Assembly: GCF_003752025.1 (NCBI RefSeq)
Contig: NZ_RJKR01000008.1
Location: forward strand, 1-64,000
Reading direction: 5' to 3'
Length of the DNA: 64,000 nucleotides
From: Curtobacterium sp. PhB115
GTDB lineage: Bacteria > Actinomycetota > Actinomycetes > Actinomycetales > Microbacteriaceae
A program made the position numbers and the translations under genes. The first letter of the stretch is position 1, and each line of letters begins with the position of its first letter. Below the pieces are notes generated by a model. That model saw only the letters and a program-made list of their open reading frames with translations. It searched no databases and was not told the DNA's origin. This document shows, in pieces, positions 8,217-16,797 of this stretch.

Positions 8217-9128
8217 ATGATCGAGATCCAGAACCTCACCAAGCGCTACGGCGAGAAGGTCGCCGTCGACGACGTGTCCTTCACGGTGCGTCCCGGCGTC
8301 GTCACGGGGTTCCTCGGCCCGAACGGCGCCGGCAAGTCCACCACGATGCGCGCCGTCGTCGGGCTCGACCGTCCGACCTCGGGCACCGCCCACGTCGACG
8401 GCCGCCCGTACCGCGAACTCCGGGATCCGCTCCACCGGGTCGGGGCGCTCCTCGAGGCGAAGGCCGTGCACCGCGGTCGGAGCGCCTTCGACCACCTGTC
8501 GGCGCTCGCCGCGACGCACCGGATCCCGACGTCCCGCGTGCACGAGGTGATCGGCATGACGGGGCTCGAGAACGTCGCGAAGAAGCGCGTCGGCGGGTTC
8601 TCGCTCGGCATGGGGCAGCGGCTCGGCATCGCGGCAGCGCTCCTCGGCGACCCGCAGACGCTGATCCTCGACGAGCCGGTGAACGGCCTCGACCCCGAGG
8701 GCGTCGTCTGGGTCCGCCGACTCGCCCGGAGCCTGGCGGCCGAGGGACGGGCGGTCTTCATCTCGAGCCACTTGATGAGCGAGATGGCGCTGACCGCCGA
8801 CCGCATCGTCGTGATGGGCCGTGGGCGCGTGCTCGCCGACATGGACATCGCGGACCTCGTGGCCGCCGCGACGGAGCGTTCGGTGTCCGTCCGGACGCCC
8901 GAGCCGGACCGGCTCCTGGCGGCCATCGCCGGACCCGACGTGACCATCGGGTACGAAGACGACGGGTCCCTGCAGGTCCGTGGGCTCGGTGCCGAGCAGA
9001 TCGGCGAGGCCGCGGGTGCGGCGGGCATCGTCCTGCACCAGCTCGCGACCACCGAGGCGAGCCTGGAACAGGCGTACCTCGAACTCACGCACGACCAGGT
9101 CGAGTACCGGTCGGAGGTGGCACGGTGA
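8217..9128 (+). CDS. ABC transporter ATP-binding protein
   Basis: A 303-residue ATPase of the drug/bacitracin exporter type. Walker A GPNGAGKST lies near residue 39, the signature FSLGMGQRLGIA near 130, Walker B LILDEPVNGLDPEG just after, and the H-loop in FISSHLMSEMA. The remaining 90 residues form the C-terminal extension common to two-component exporters of this class. The ATG is 6 nt downstream of TACCGT, so leaderless. It heads a four-gene operon (ATPase, permease, histidine kinase, response regulator) joined by 4-nt stop-start overlaps, an arrangement typical of antibiotic-peptide sensing and resistance modules. Confidence 0.93.
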   Translation: MIEIQNLTKRYGEKVAVDDVSFTVRPGVVTGFLGPNGAGKSTTMRAVVGLDRPTSGTAHVDGRPYRELRDPLHRVGALLEAKAVHRGRSAFDHLSALAATHRIPTSRVHEVIGMTGLENVAKKRVGGFSLGMGQRLGIAAALLGDPQTLILDEPVNGLDPEGVVWVRRLARSLAAEGRAVFISSHLMSEMALTADRIVVMGRGRVLADMDIADLVAAATERSVSVRTPEPDRLLAAIAGPDVTIGYEDDGSLQVRGLGAEQIGEAAGAAGIVLHQLATTEASLEQAYLELTHDQVEYRSEVAR

Positions 9129-10012
9129 GCGCGGCGACGACCGACGTGACCGCCGGCAGCGGTGCACCCGCCGGCCACGCGCACGGTGGCCGCGCGCACG
9201 GCGGCGGCATCCGGTTCTCGGGGGTGCTGCGGTCCGAGTGGATCAAGCTCCGCTCGCTGCGGTCGACGGTGTGGACCGTCCTGCTGCTCATCGTGCTGCC
9301 GATCGGGATCGGGCTGCTGTTGGCGTCCCTGTCGGACAACGGCGGGCAGACCCTGTCCGGCGATGCCGCCCGGAACGCCCTGGTCCTCTACAGCACCAGC
9401 GGCACGATGATCTCCGTCCTCGTCGTCGCGGTGCTCGGCGCCATCGTCGTCACGGGTGAGTACGGCACCGGCATGATCCGGTCCTCGTTCGCCGCGGTCC
9501 CGCGCCGGTCGGTGGCCCTCGCCGCGAAGGCGATCGTCCTGGCGGTCGTCGTGTTCGTCGCGAGCGCGATCAGCGTCTGGGCGACGGCGTTCACGACGCT
9601 GCCCGTCGCCGCGGGCAACGGCGTCGAGGCATCCCTCGACGGCAGCGTCGCGATGCCCCTGCTCGGTGCCTCGGTCTACCTGACCCTGATCGCCCTGCTC
9701 GCCTTCGCGGTCGGCGTCGTCCTGCGCACCACGGCCGGAGCGATCGCCACGGTGCTCGGACTGCTGCTCGTCGCACCGGTCGTCGTCCAGCTCGTGCAGT
9801 CCTTCACCGACGCGAAGTGGCTCGGGACGCTGAACAACCTGCTCCCGCAGAACGCGGGGCAGCCCCTGATGCAGTTCGGGACGAAGGTGACCGCGGGATG
9901 GCACGACGGCGTCCTAGCCTTGGGTGGATGGAGCGGATTCGCGGTGCTGCTGGCCTGGGTGGTCGTCGCGTCCGTGACGGCACTCGTGCTGGTCGAGAAG
10001 CGGGACGCGTGA
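9125..10012 (+). CDS. ABC transporter permease
   Basis: A 295-residue membrane protein with about six hydrophobic segments, beginning after a Gly/His-rich cytoplasmic N-terminus (AGHAHGGRAHGGG). SEWIKLRSLRSTVWTVLLL is the characteristic start of ABC-2 type permeases that pair with a single ATPase. GTG start overlaps the ATPase stop. Presumably forms a homodimer with two copies of the preceding ATPase. The His-rich stretch could bind metal but is probably a linker. Substrate unknown; context suggests an exporter controlled by the downstream two-component system. Confidence 0.9.
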   Translation: MSAATTDVTAGSGAPAGHAHGGRAHGGGIRFSGVLRSEWIKLRSLRSTVWTVLLLIVLPIGIGLLLASLSDNGGQTLSGDAARNALVLYSTSGTMISVLVVAVLGAIVVTGEYGTGMIRSSFAAVPRRSVALAAKAIVLAVVVFVASAISVWATAFTTLPVAAGNGVEASLDGSVAMPLLGASVYLTLIALLAFAVGVVLRTTAGAIATVLGLLLVAPVVVQLVQSFTDAKWLGTLNNLLPQNAGQPLMQFGTKVTAGWHDGVLALGGWSGFAVLLAWVVVASVTALVLVEKRDA

Positions 10013-11292
10013 CCACAGCGGACGTCGCCCCCGGCGACCTCGCCCCCGGTGCCGTCGTGGACGGTGCCGGGGGCATCGCCCTGCCCGACGCACCCGGTCG
10101 GCTCCGCCGGTTCTGGGCACGCCACCCCGTCCTGACCGATGTCCTGCTCATGGTCTTCTGGGGTGCGATCGAGGTCATCGCGGCCTTCGGCAGCCTGTGG
10201 CAGGCGGACGGCAGCACGGCTGCACGGATCACCGTCGTCGTCCTGGTCATCGTCGCGGTCTCGGGCATCCCGTTGCGGCGCACCCACCCTGCGGTGACCG
10301 CGGTGCTCGGGCTGGCGTCCGTCGTCGCGATGACCTGGACACAGGCGGGCTACTCGCCGGTGCTCTTCACGGTCTACGCCGCGACCGTGTGGTGGTCCCG
10401 TGCCGCCGGCTGGTGGACCGCCGCGGTCGCCACCGTGCTGGCTGCCGGTGCGACGGCGCTGCGCGTGTGGGTCGTCGCGCCGGGGTCCGGCGGGCTCGCG
10501 GACGTCCTGTACCCGCAACCGACGACCTTCCTGCTGGCGGCCGTCCTGATCGGCATCAACGTCGCGAACCGCCGTCGCTACACGCAGGCCCTGATCGACC
10601 GGGCGCACCAGCTCGCCCGGGAGCGCGACCAGCAGGCCCAGCTCGCCACCGCGGCCGAGCGGGCCCGGATCGCGCGCGAGATGCACGACATCGTCTCCCA
10701 CTCGCTCACCGTGATGGTCCGTCTCGCCGAGGGAGCGGCGGCCGGGTCCGACGTCCCGTCGGCGTCGGCGTCGGCCATGCACGGCGTCGCCGAGGTCGGC
10801 CGCGGAGCGATGAACGACATGCGGCGCATGCTCGGCGTGCTCGGCGGCGACGACGGACCGGCGCTCGCCCCGCAGCCCACGATCCAGGACATCCCGCAGC
10901 TCGTCGACCGCTTCCGGGCCGTCGGCACGCCCGTCGCACTGTCGCTCGTCGGGGCGCCGCCCGACGACGACGCCCTGCAGCTCGCCGTGCACCGGATCGT
11001 GCAGGAGGGCCTGACCAACGCCGCCCGGCACGCCACCGGCGCGCGGTCGGTCGCCGTCCGCGTGGACGCCTCCGCCAGGGAGGTCACCGTGGTCGTCAGC
11101 GACGACGGGCGGCCGGGAGGCGCGGAGCGTCCGGTCCCGTCGGCTCGCGATCCGCTGGGGTCGGGTCGAGGGCTCGTGGGCATCACCGAGCGCGTCCGCG
11201 CGTTGGGCGGGAACGTCACCGCGGGGCCACGCGAGGGCACCGACGGGTGGGAGATCCGCGCCACCGTCCCGAACCGGGCGGAGACCGCATGA
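10009..11292 (+). CDS. Sensor histidine kinase, NarL-associated (HisKA_3) type
   Basis: A 427-residue kinase. Four to five membrane segments occupy roughly residues 35-185 with little extracellular domain. The dimerisation and phosphoacceptor box is AREMHDIVSHSLTVMV with the phosphorylated His at about 226, followed by the HATPase domain (HRIVQEGLTNAARHA, then GSGRGLVGITERVRALGG). This architecture matches the DesK/LiaS-like kinases that regulate neighbouring exporters. GTG start overlaps the permease stop and its own stop overlaps the ATG of the response regulator. The signal is probably membrane-derived or drug stress, by analogy. Confidence 0.92.
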   Translation: MTTADVAPGDLAPGAVVDGAGGIALPDAPGRLRRFWARHPVLTDVLLMVFWGAIEVIAAFGSLWQADGSTAARITVVVLVIVAVSGIPLRRTHPAVTAVLGLASVVAMTWTQAGYSPVLFTVYAATVWWSRAAGWWTAAVATVLAAGATALRVWVVAPGSGGLADVLYPQPTTFLLAAVLIGINVANRRRYTQALIDRAHQLARERDQQAQLATAAERARIAREMHDIVSHSLTVMVRLAEGAAAGSDVPSASASAMHGVAEVGRGAMNDMRRMLGVLGGDDGPALAPQPTIQDIPQLVDRFRAVGTPVALSLVGAPPDDDALQLAVHRIVQEGLTNAARHATGARSVAVRVDASAREVTVVVSDDGRPGGAERPVPSARDPLGSGRGLVGITERVRALGGNVTAGPREGTDGWEIRATVPNRAETA

Positions 11293-11945
11293 TCCGCGTC
11301 GCGATCGTCGACGACCAGCAGCTCATCCGCACCGGGTTCCGCCTGCTGCTCGACGCGCAACCCGACGTGGAGGTCGTGGGCGAGGCGGGCGACGGTGCCG
11401 CTGCCCTGCGCCTGGTGCGCTCCGTCCGCCCCGACGTCGTGCTCATGGACATCCGGATGCCGCACGTCGACGGCGTGGCCGCCACCGCGGCGATCGTGGA
11501 AGAGCTCCCCGAGACGCGGGTGCTCGTCCTGACCACCTTCGACCTCGACGAGTACGCCTTCGGTGGCCTGCGGGCCGGGGCCAGCGGGTTCCTGCTGAAG
11601 GACGTCAGCTCTGCCCAGCTGCTCGACGCCATCCGGTCGGTCGCGGCGGGTGAGGCAGCGGTCTCACCCCGGGTGACCCGGCGGATGCTCGAGCTCTTCG
11701 GTGCGGAGCTGCCCGACGACACGGCGCCGGACCACGACCCCCTCGAACCGCTCACGCCCCGCGAACGCGACGTGCTGCTCGCCATCGCCCGAGGACTCTC
11801 CAACCCGGAGATCGCCGCGCACCTGGTGACGAGCGAGTCCACCGTGAAGACGCACGTCGGGCGGGTGCTCGCCAAGCTCGGGTTGCGGGACCGGGTGCAC
11901 GCGGTGATCTTCGCGTACGAGCACGGTCTCGTCCGCCAGTCCTAG
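11289..11945 (+). CDS. NarL/FixJ family response regulator
   Basis: A 218-residue regulator. The receiver domain has the acidic pair VDDQ near residue 8, the phosphoacceptor Asp at about 54 (VVLMDIRMP), the conserved Thr in LVLTTFD and Lys in FLLKDV. The C-terminal LuxR-type helix-turn-helix reads LTPRERDVLLAIARGLSNPEIAAHLVTSESTVKTHVGRVLAKL. Partner of the kinase encoded immediately upstream (ATGA overlap). Likely targets are its own operon promoter, possibly through the 28-bp palindrome at 8127-8154. Confidence 0.94.
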   Translation: MIRVAIVDDQQLIRTGFRLLLDAQPDVEVVGEAGDGAAALRLVRSVRPDVVLMDIRMPHVDGVAATAAIVEELPETRVLVLTTFDLDEYAFGGLRAGASGFLLKDVSSAQLLDAIRSVAAGEAAVSPRVTRRMLELFGAELPDDTAPDHDPLEPLTPRERDVLLAIARGLSNPEIAAHLVTSESTVKTHVGRVLAKLGLRDRVHAVIFAYEHGLVRQS

Positions 11946-11952
11946 CCATGGC

Positions 11953-11994
11953 GGCCTGGAGGCGCGGTGCCAGCTGGCACCGCGCCTCCAGGCC
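11953..11994. terminator. Perfect 42-bp palindrome (terminator-like), family copy
   Basis: GGCCTGGAGGCGCGGTGCCAG-type half-site followed directly by its exact reverse complement, starting 8 bp after the response regulator stop. It is placed between convergent genes. Best intact example of the palindrome family; no U-tract follows on either side. Confidence 0.7.
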
Positions 11995-12030
11995 CGTGAT
12001 CTGGCCGCGTCGCGGACGTGACCGGCGTGT

Positions 12031-12981
12031 TCACTCGCGGAAGGCGTCCCGGTACGCGGTCGGCGAGGTCCCGATGATCGCTCCGAAGTGCCGGCGGAGG
12101 TTCGTGTCCGAGCCGAGCCCCGTCGCCTCGGCGATCTGCGTGACCGTGAGGTCCGTCCGCTCCAAGAGTTCCCGCGCGTGGTCGACGCGTGCCCGCAGGA
12201 CCCACTGCATCGGGGTGATGCCGGTGTCCGCGGTGAAGCGCCGCGAGAACGTGCGGGGTGACACCGTGGCCCGGCGTGCGAGTGTCGTGAGCGTCAGGTC
12301 GTCCCGGAGGTGTTCGAGGGCCCAGGCGCGGGTCGCGGCGAACACGTCGCCGAGCGGCTCCGGGATGCTGCGGGGCACGTACTGCGCCTGACCGCCGCTG
12401 CGGTACGGGGCGCTGACCAGTCGACGAGCGACGTGGTTGGCGAGTGCGACACCGTGGTCACGACGGACGAGGTGCAGGCAGAGGTCGATGCCGCTGGCCG
12501 CGCCGGCGCTCGTCAGGACCTGCCCCGCGTCGACGAAGAGCACGTTCGCGTCGACGTCCACGGTCGGGTACTGCTCCTGCAGCACGTGTGTGTAGTGCCA
12601 GTGCGTGGTCGCGCGGCGGCCGTCGAGGAGTCCGGCTGCCGCGAGCGTGAACGCGCCCGTCGAGATCGCCGCGATGCGGGCACCCCGCTCGTGCGCCTGC
12701 TGGAGCGCCGCCGTCACGACGGACGGGGTGGCGGTGTCAGCCGGGTTCCGGTGCCCCGGCACGAGGACGGTGTCCGCCCACGCGAGGGCCTCGAGGCCGT
12801 GGCCCACGGCGTAGGCGAGCCCGTTCCACCCGTCGACGGTCCCGACCTGCTCGCCGCACACCCGCACTTCGTAGGGCATGCTCGGCCGGTTCGCGAACAC
12901 GTGCGCTGCGATCCCGACGTCGAGGGCCTTCGCTCCGTCGAGGACCAGCACGGCCACGCGGTGGTCGCGGACGGTGCTCAC
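12031..12981 (-). CDS. GlxA family transcriptional regulator
   Basis: A 316-residue regulator with an N-terminal DJ-1/PfpI-like domain (VAVLVLDGAKALDVGIAAHVF; nucleophile-elbow region AAISTGAFTLAAAGLLDGR, where a Cys of active members is replaced by Thr) and a C-terminal AraC DNA-binding domain (LTLTTLARRATVSPRTFSRRF, then LTVTQIAEATGLGSDTNLRRHF). GTG start 6 nt after TAGGTT, so leaderless, although it is only 9 nt after the stop of the MFS gene and could also be read from that transcript. It likely controls the adjacent MFS transporter. Ligand unknown. Confidence 0.9.
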   Translation of the reverse strand: MSTVRDHRVAVLVLDGAKALDVGIAAHVFANRPSMPYEVRVCGEQVGTVDGWNGLAYAVGHGLEALAWADTVLVPGHRNPADTATPSVVTAALQQAHERGARIAAISTGAFTLAAAGLLDGRRATTHWHYTHVLQEQYPTVDVDANVLFVDAGQVLTSAGAASGIDLCLHLVRRDHGVALANHVARRLVSAPYRSGGQAQYVPRSIPEPLGDVFAATRAWALEHLRDDLTLTTLARRATVSPRTFSRRFTADTGITPMQWVLRARVDHARELLERTDLTVTQIAEATGLGSDTNLRRHFGAIIGTSPTAYRDAFRE

Positions 12982-12993
12982 GTGGCGAACCTA
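12982..12993 (-). promoter_or_regulatory. Leaderless-type -10 element of the GlxA gene
   Basis: Minus strand TAGGTT, 6-nt spacer CGCCAC, then GTG. It overlaps the stop codon of the preceding MFS gene, giving the regulator an independent promoter. Confidence 0.5.
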
Positions 12994-14184
12994 GCGTGCA
13001 TCGACGTGCCGTCGGGAACGCATCTCGACGGCCGTGAGCACGACGACGAGGGTGACGATGGCGGCCGCGGCGCCGTACACCGCTCGGTACGGAGCCGGGG
13101 AGGCCCCGAGCCAGGCGATGAGCGCTCCGGCCAGGACGGCACCGACCCGACGTGTGTTCGTGAACAGTCCCGACGCGAGCCCCGGGTTCGGGAAGGCGTC
13201 CTGGAAGACGGTCAGTCCGACGCCCGCGACCGTTGCGAAGAACCACGCGTTCAGTGGCTGCAACGCCAGGAGCTGCCACGGCACGTGCACGAGCACCGCG
13301 AGGCCGTAGTAGGCAGCCCCTGCGACCCAGCCGGCGCCGAGTAGGAGTCGAGTCGGCAGCCGGGTGTGGAGGTGCCCGATGGTCAGCAGTGCGGGGATCT
13401 CCAGGAGCGCCGCTGTCCCGAGGACGACGCCGGCCCAGACGATCGGCGCGTCCAGGTCACGCGACACGAACAGGGTCGTGATCGTCACCGTGGCGATGTT
13501 CGTCGCCTGCAGCAGCGTGAAGGTCGTCATCAGCGTCCACCGTGCCTGACCGCGGAGTTGCGCGAGCACGCTCGGACGCCCCGCGTCGTCCTTCCGCGGG
13601 ACGACGGTGCGGCGGCGGAGCAGGAGGAGTGCGGTGACGACGTTCACCAGACTGATCGCGCCGAGGAGCAGCAGCGCCGCGGGCGTGCCGGCTGCACCGG
13701 TCGCGAGGGTGGCGAGCGGCGGACCGATCACCCAGGCGAACGACACGATCGCGCGGGTCCGGATGACCCGGGCCGGCGAGGCTCCGGTGTGGCGCAGCTG
13801 GGCGAAGAGCAGGGTCGACCCCACTCCGGGCGGTGCACCGAGCACGACGAGCGCGATCGCCACGATGGGCAACGACGCGGTGAGGGCGAGCACGGCCACC
13901 AGCCCGATGCCGCCGAGCGCGCAGAACACCAGCGGACGGAGGTAGTCGCCCGTCCGGTCCGCCGCCGTCGGGATCACGAGCGAGGCGACGAACCCGCCGG
14001 TGTTGTACGCGCCGAGCACCAGTCCGACCTGCGTCGGTGTCGCTCCGTACGCCGTGACGAGGAGCACGGCGAGGAGCGGGTTCAGGACGGCGAACTGGAG
14101 CGCCCAGAACCACGCCGCCGTCGGCCACAGCAGACGCCCTCGGCGCAGGAGCGGGTGAGTCGTCGTGGCCAGGCGGTCGTTCAT
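12991..14184 (-). CDS. MFS transporter (sugar-efflux/SET-like)
   Basis: A 397-residue major facilitator with twelve predicted helices and the loop motif ADRTGDYLRP between helices 2 and 3. LVTAYGATPTQVGLVLGAYNTGGFVASL resembles the N-terminal half of sugar-efflux (SET) permeases, but family assignment beyond MFS is tentative. It precedes the GlxA regulator on the same strand with a 9-nt gap. Probably an exporter of a small metabolite or drug. Confidence 0.85.
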   Translation of the reverse strand: MNDRLATTTHPLLRRGRLLWPTAAWFWALQFAVLNPLLAVLLVTAYGATPTQVGLVLGAYNTGGFVASLVIPTAADRTGDYLRPLVFCALGGIGLVAVLALTASLPIVAIALVVLGAPPGVGSTLLFAQLRHTGASPARVIRTRAIVSFAWVIGPPLATLATGAAGTPAALLLLGAISLVNVVTALLLLRRRTVVPRKDDAGRPSVLAQLRGQARWTLMTTFTLLQATNIATVTITTLFVSRDLDAPIVWAGVVLGTAALLEIPALLTIGHLHTRLPTRLLLGAGWVAGAAYYGLAVLVHVPWQLLALQPLNAWFFATVAGVGLTVFQDAFPNPGLASGLFTNTRRVGAVLAGALIAWLGASPAPYRAVYGAAAAIVTLVVVLTAVEMRSRRHVDAR

Positions 14185-14269
14185 GACGTCAACTCAACTG
14201 CGCGTCGTTGCCGGGCACCACCAGCAGCGCGGACGACGGTCGTACGGATCGCGCCAACCCGAGCCGTGC

Positions 14270-14953
14270 CTACGCCATGGCGTGCAGGACCTCGATTCCC
14301 ATGGAACCGCCTCTGGGGCGGTAACAGACGAGGGCGATACGGCCGCCGTCCATCGTGCCGAAATCCCGACGGCGCAACCCCTCCACGAGGCGCGCAGCCG
14401 CGGGCTCGGGCGTCGCCTGACGGTGGACACTGAGCGAGATGTGCGCGGTGTCCCGGACGAACGCCATCGGTGGTGCGGTGCCGTCGTGCAGGTCTCCGGC
14501 TGCCGCGCGCATCCGGGCGCGCAGAGGGCGCAGCGTGTCGTCGTCGAAACCCTGGACGAAGACGCCGGCGGCAGAGCCGCCGAGCCCGACGAGGCGGACT
14601 CTGACGTCCAGCAGGTCGCGAGACGCCTCGACCACGCGGACGTAGTGCTCGATCGTCGACGGGTCCGCACCGCTCGAGTACGGCTCGAGGCTCGTGACGG
14701 TCAGGTGGAGGTCGGCTTCCCCGTAGACGTGGTGTGCGCCGTCGTAGGCAGCGCCGAGTTCCTCCGCAGCATCAGCAAGTGTGCGGGCCGTCCTGTCAGG
14801 CGGGAGCAGGACCAAGCTGATGCCCCACCGTGGGTCGCCCTCCACCGGTTCTCGGTCGGGCTGCAGATCGCCGGCTTCGAAACGCGGGTGTGCAGCCGCC
14901 CAGAGCGTGTCGTACTTCTCGAGGTCCACCACGTGGCGGCTCACTTGTCCCAT
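14270..14953 (-). CDS. 2H phosphoesterase / 2'-5' RNA ligase-like protein
   Basis: A 227-residue protein with the two signature histidine motifs of the 2H phosphoesterase superfamily, HLTVTSL (His about 83) and HISLSVH (His about 171). These enzymes act on 2',3'-cyclic or 2'-5' nucleotide phosphates. The stop of the upstream GrpB-like gene overlaps this start by 13 nt, so the two are translated together. The actual substrate is unknown; RNA repair or nucleotide turnover are possibilities. Confidence 0.82.
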   Translation of the reverse strand: MGQVSRHVVDLEKYDTLWAAAHPRFEAGDLQPDREPVEGDPRWGISLVLLPPDRTARTLADAAEELGAAYDGAHHVYGEADLHLTVTSLEPYSSGADPSTIEHYVRVVEASRDLLDVRVRLVGLGGSAAGVFVQGFDDDTLRPLRARMRAAAGDLHDGTAPPMAFVRDTAHISLSVHRQATPEPAAARLVEGLRRRDFGTMDGGRIALVCYRPRGGSMGIEVLHAMA

Positions 14954-15465
14954 GCCATCGTCGGGGCCAGACCCCGTGCGGCGCGCTCGTCGTCGAGGAG
15001 TTCCTGCACGATCTGGCTCTTCGCCGCCGTGTACGCCCGGCCGCTGAACGCTGCTGCCGCCCGGGTCTTGACGTCCCGGTACCGACTTCGGGCGGCCGGG
15101 TCCCGGAGCAGCCGGTCACGGAAGAGCCGCTGGTTGCAGTCGTCCCACTGGCCGTCCGCGAAGACGTGGAGGATGTGCGTCCTCTGCCCGTCGTGCTCGC
15201 GCGTGTAGACGCCGTGGTTCTTCGGTCCAGCGGTGTGCCGTGTGTACCCAGCTGCTGCGAGGACGGGCCCGAGCTGGTGCGGATCGACGTCCGGTGCCGC
15301 GCGGGCGGCCATGTCGATGACCGGTTTTGCTTCGAGTCCGGGGATCGCGGTGCTGCCGATGTGTTCGATGTCTGTGACGAGGGGCCGGACGACGTCGAAC
15401 AACCGCGACGCTTCCTGAGCGAAGTCGACTGCCCATGAACTCTGGCGTGTTTCGAGGTGCTCCAT
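14941..15465 (-). CDS. GrpB family protein (nucleotidyltransferase-like)
   Basis: A 174-residue GrpB/UPF0157 protein, a subgroup of the nucleotidyltransferase fold. The family core is visible as IEHIGSTAIPGLEAKPVIDM (residues 33-52), with HILHVF and a C-terminal YTAAKSQIVQELL. The ATG at 15465 was chosen because the family core starts about 30 residues later; AAGGAGG lies upstream but at a long spacing of about 14 nt. Divergent from the glycosyltransferase gene with only about 50 bp between. Biochemical function of the family is not settled; some members are fused to or near CoA-related kinases. Confidence 0.87.
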   Translation of the reverse strand: MEHLETRQSSWAVDFAQEASRLFDVVRPLVTDIEHIGSTAIPGLEAKPVIDMAARAAPDVDPHQLGPVLAAAGYTRHTAGPKNHGVYTREHDGQRTHILHVFADGQWDDCNQRLFRDRLLRDPAARSRYRDVKTRAAAAFSGRAYTAAKSQIVQELLDDERAARGLAPTMAWDK

Positions 15466-15503
15466 GTGGTGCGCTGACCCTCCTTGTCCGGCAGCGTAGT
15501 TGC

Positions 15504-15516
15504 TAGCGTCCTTCGC
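15504..15516 (+). promoter_or_regulatory. Leaderless-type -10 element of the glycosyltransferase gene
   Basis: TAGCGT followed by a 7-nt spacer and GTG; no ribosome binding site is present. Confidence 0.5.
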
Positions 15517-16635
15517 GTGCGCGTCGTGTGTTCCTTCGTGGGTGGTGCTGGTCACCTCGTTCCGCAGTTGCCGCTGCATCGCGCGCTCGTCGAGGCCGGC
15601 CACGTCCTCACCCTCGTCGGTCGCGCGTCCGCGGTCCGCGCAGTGCCGGCCGGTCTGTACGACGGCGTGGTCAGCGCCGAGGATCACCGGAACGAACCGA
15701 GCCGCACGATCGCCCCGCTCGTCCCGGTCGACATCGAGCACGAGTTGGCGGTCGTCGAGCAGCACTTCGCGGGCTCCGCCGCCCTGACCTCGGCAGCATC
15801 CGTCGCCCCGGAACTGCACACGGCCGACCTCCTCGTGTGCGACGAGCTCGACTTCGGCGCGATGGCCGCTGCGCAACGGGCGGGTGTTCCCGTCGTGGTC
15901 GTCGCCGTCATAGCCAGCGGAGCGCTCGTCCGGCCCGGCCGACTCGCGGCTCCGCTGGATCGGCTCCGCGACGAGTTGGGCCTCGCCGAACTGATCCGGC
16001 TGCACGGGGACCTCTTCGTCGTCCCGTTCGCGCCACCCATGCGTGACCCGCTGTTCCCGGCACCGGCCGACACGGTGTGGATGCGTCCTGCCATCGGAGC
16101 CGCGCCGCGTCCGGACGGCTCGATCGTCGCGACGCTCGGAACCGAGTTCAACACGGAGTCCGGCGACCTGTTCGACCGAATCCTCTCGGCACTCGGCTCC
16201 GTCGATGCCCCGTCCGTGCTCGCGGTGGGCAGGGACCTCGATCCGGCCCGGTTCAGCGCACGAAGGGAGCACGTGCGGGTCGAGCAGTTCGTCGATCTGG
16301 ACGCCCTGGCGGCACGGGCGAGCGTGGTCGTGCACCACGGCGGCAGTGGCCTCTTCCTGAGCTCCGTGCTCGGAGGCGCTCCCCAGGTCGTCCTCCCGAT
16401 GGGCGCGGACCAGCCGTTCACCGCTCGACGCGTGGAGGGGCTCGGAGTCGGCCGAGCGCTCGACGCGGAGACCGCATCGGCTGACGACATAGCGGGCGCC
16501 GTCGCTTCGGCCCGCGCGGATCGCGCACTTCGAACGCGTACCGGAGCGTTGCGGCTGATGACGACGCGGCTCCCGGAACCTGCGGACGTCGTCGATCGGA
16601 TCGAGACCGCACTGGGCAGCGGGCGTCTGCGCTAA
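15517..16635 (+). CDS. GT1-type glycosyltransferase (macrolide/UGT-like)
   Basis: A 372-residue protein with two Rossmann-like halves: VRVVCSFVGGAGHLVPQLPLHRAL at the N-terminus (acceptor domain) and the donor-binding HHGGSG motif near residue 275 followed by GGAPQVVLPMGADQPFTARRV, diagnostic of the UDP-glycosyltransferase/MGT family. Such enzymes glycosylate small hydrophobic compounds including macrolides and flavonoids. GTG start selected because of the leaderless promoter; an in-frame TTG 33 nt upstream is less likely. An MFS pump follows on the same strand. A drug-inactivation plus efflux pair is possible but unproven. Confidence 0.87.
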   Translation: MRVVCSFVGGAGHLVPQLPLHRALVEAGHVLTLVGRASAVRAVPAGLYDGVVSAEDHRNEPSRTIAPLVPVDIEHELAVVEQHFAGSAALTSAASVAPELHTADLLVCDELDFGAMAAAQRAGVPVVVVAVIASGALVRPGRLAAPLDRLRDELGLAELIRLHGDLFVVPFAPPMRDPLFPAPADTVWMRPAIGAAPRPDGSIVATLGTEFNTESGDLFDRILSALGSVDAPSVLAVGRDLDPARFSARREHVRVEQFVDLDALAARASVVVHHGGSGLFLSSVLGGAPQVVLPMGADQPFTARRVEGLGVGRALDAETASADDIAGAVASARADRALRTRTGALRLMTTRLPEPADVVDRIETALGSGRLR

Positions 16636-16797
16636 CGTTCACCTGAGCAACCGTCAGCCGAGAATCCCGGAGTCATGGCAACGCAGAACTGAGCGAGCGC
16701 CCCGAGCGCTTGCCCCCTCGTCACGAGCGTCCGTCTCGTGGCCTTCTGCACGCCCGCGGACGGGCACACCGCTCCGCGCTGACTCCTGGGATCTCCT
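16636..16797 (+). promoter_or_regulatory. Leader of the MFS gene with short frame and small hairpins
   Basis: 162 bp without a gene. It contains a five-codon frame MATQN (ATG at 16675) and possible hairpins such as CACGAG/CTCGTG near 16721-16741. This could be an attenuator, but the pairing is weak and there is no comparative support. Confidence 0.2.

Noticed and set aside
15684..16490. Minus-strand frame opposite the glycosyltransferase
   Set aside because: Shadow of a gene with a clear HHGGSG motif; no independent evidence.
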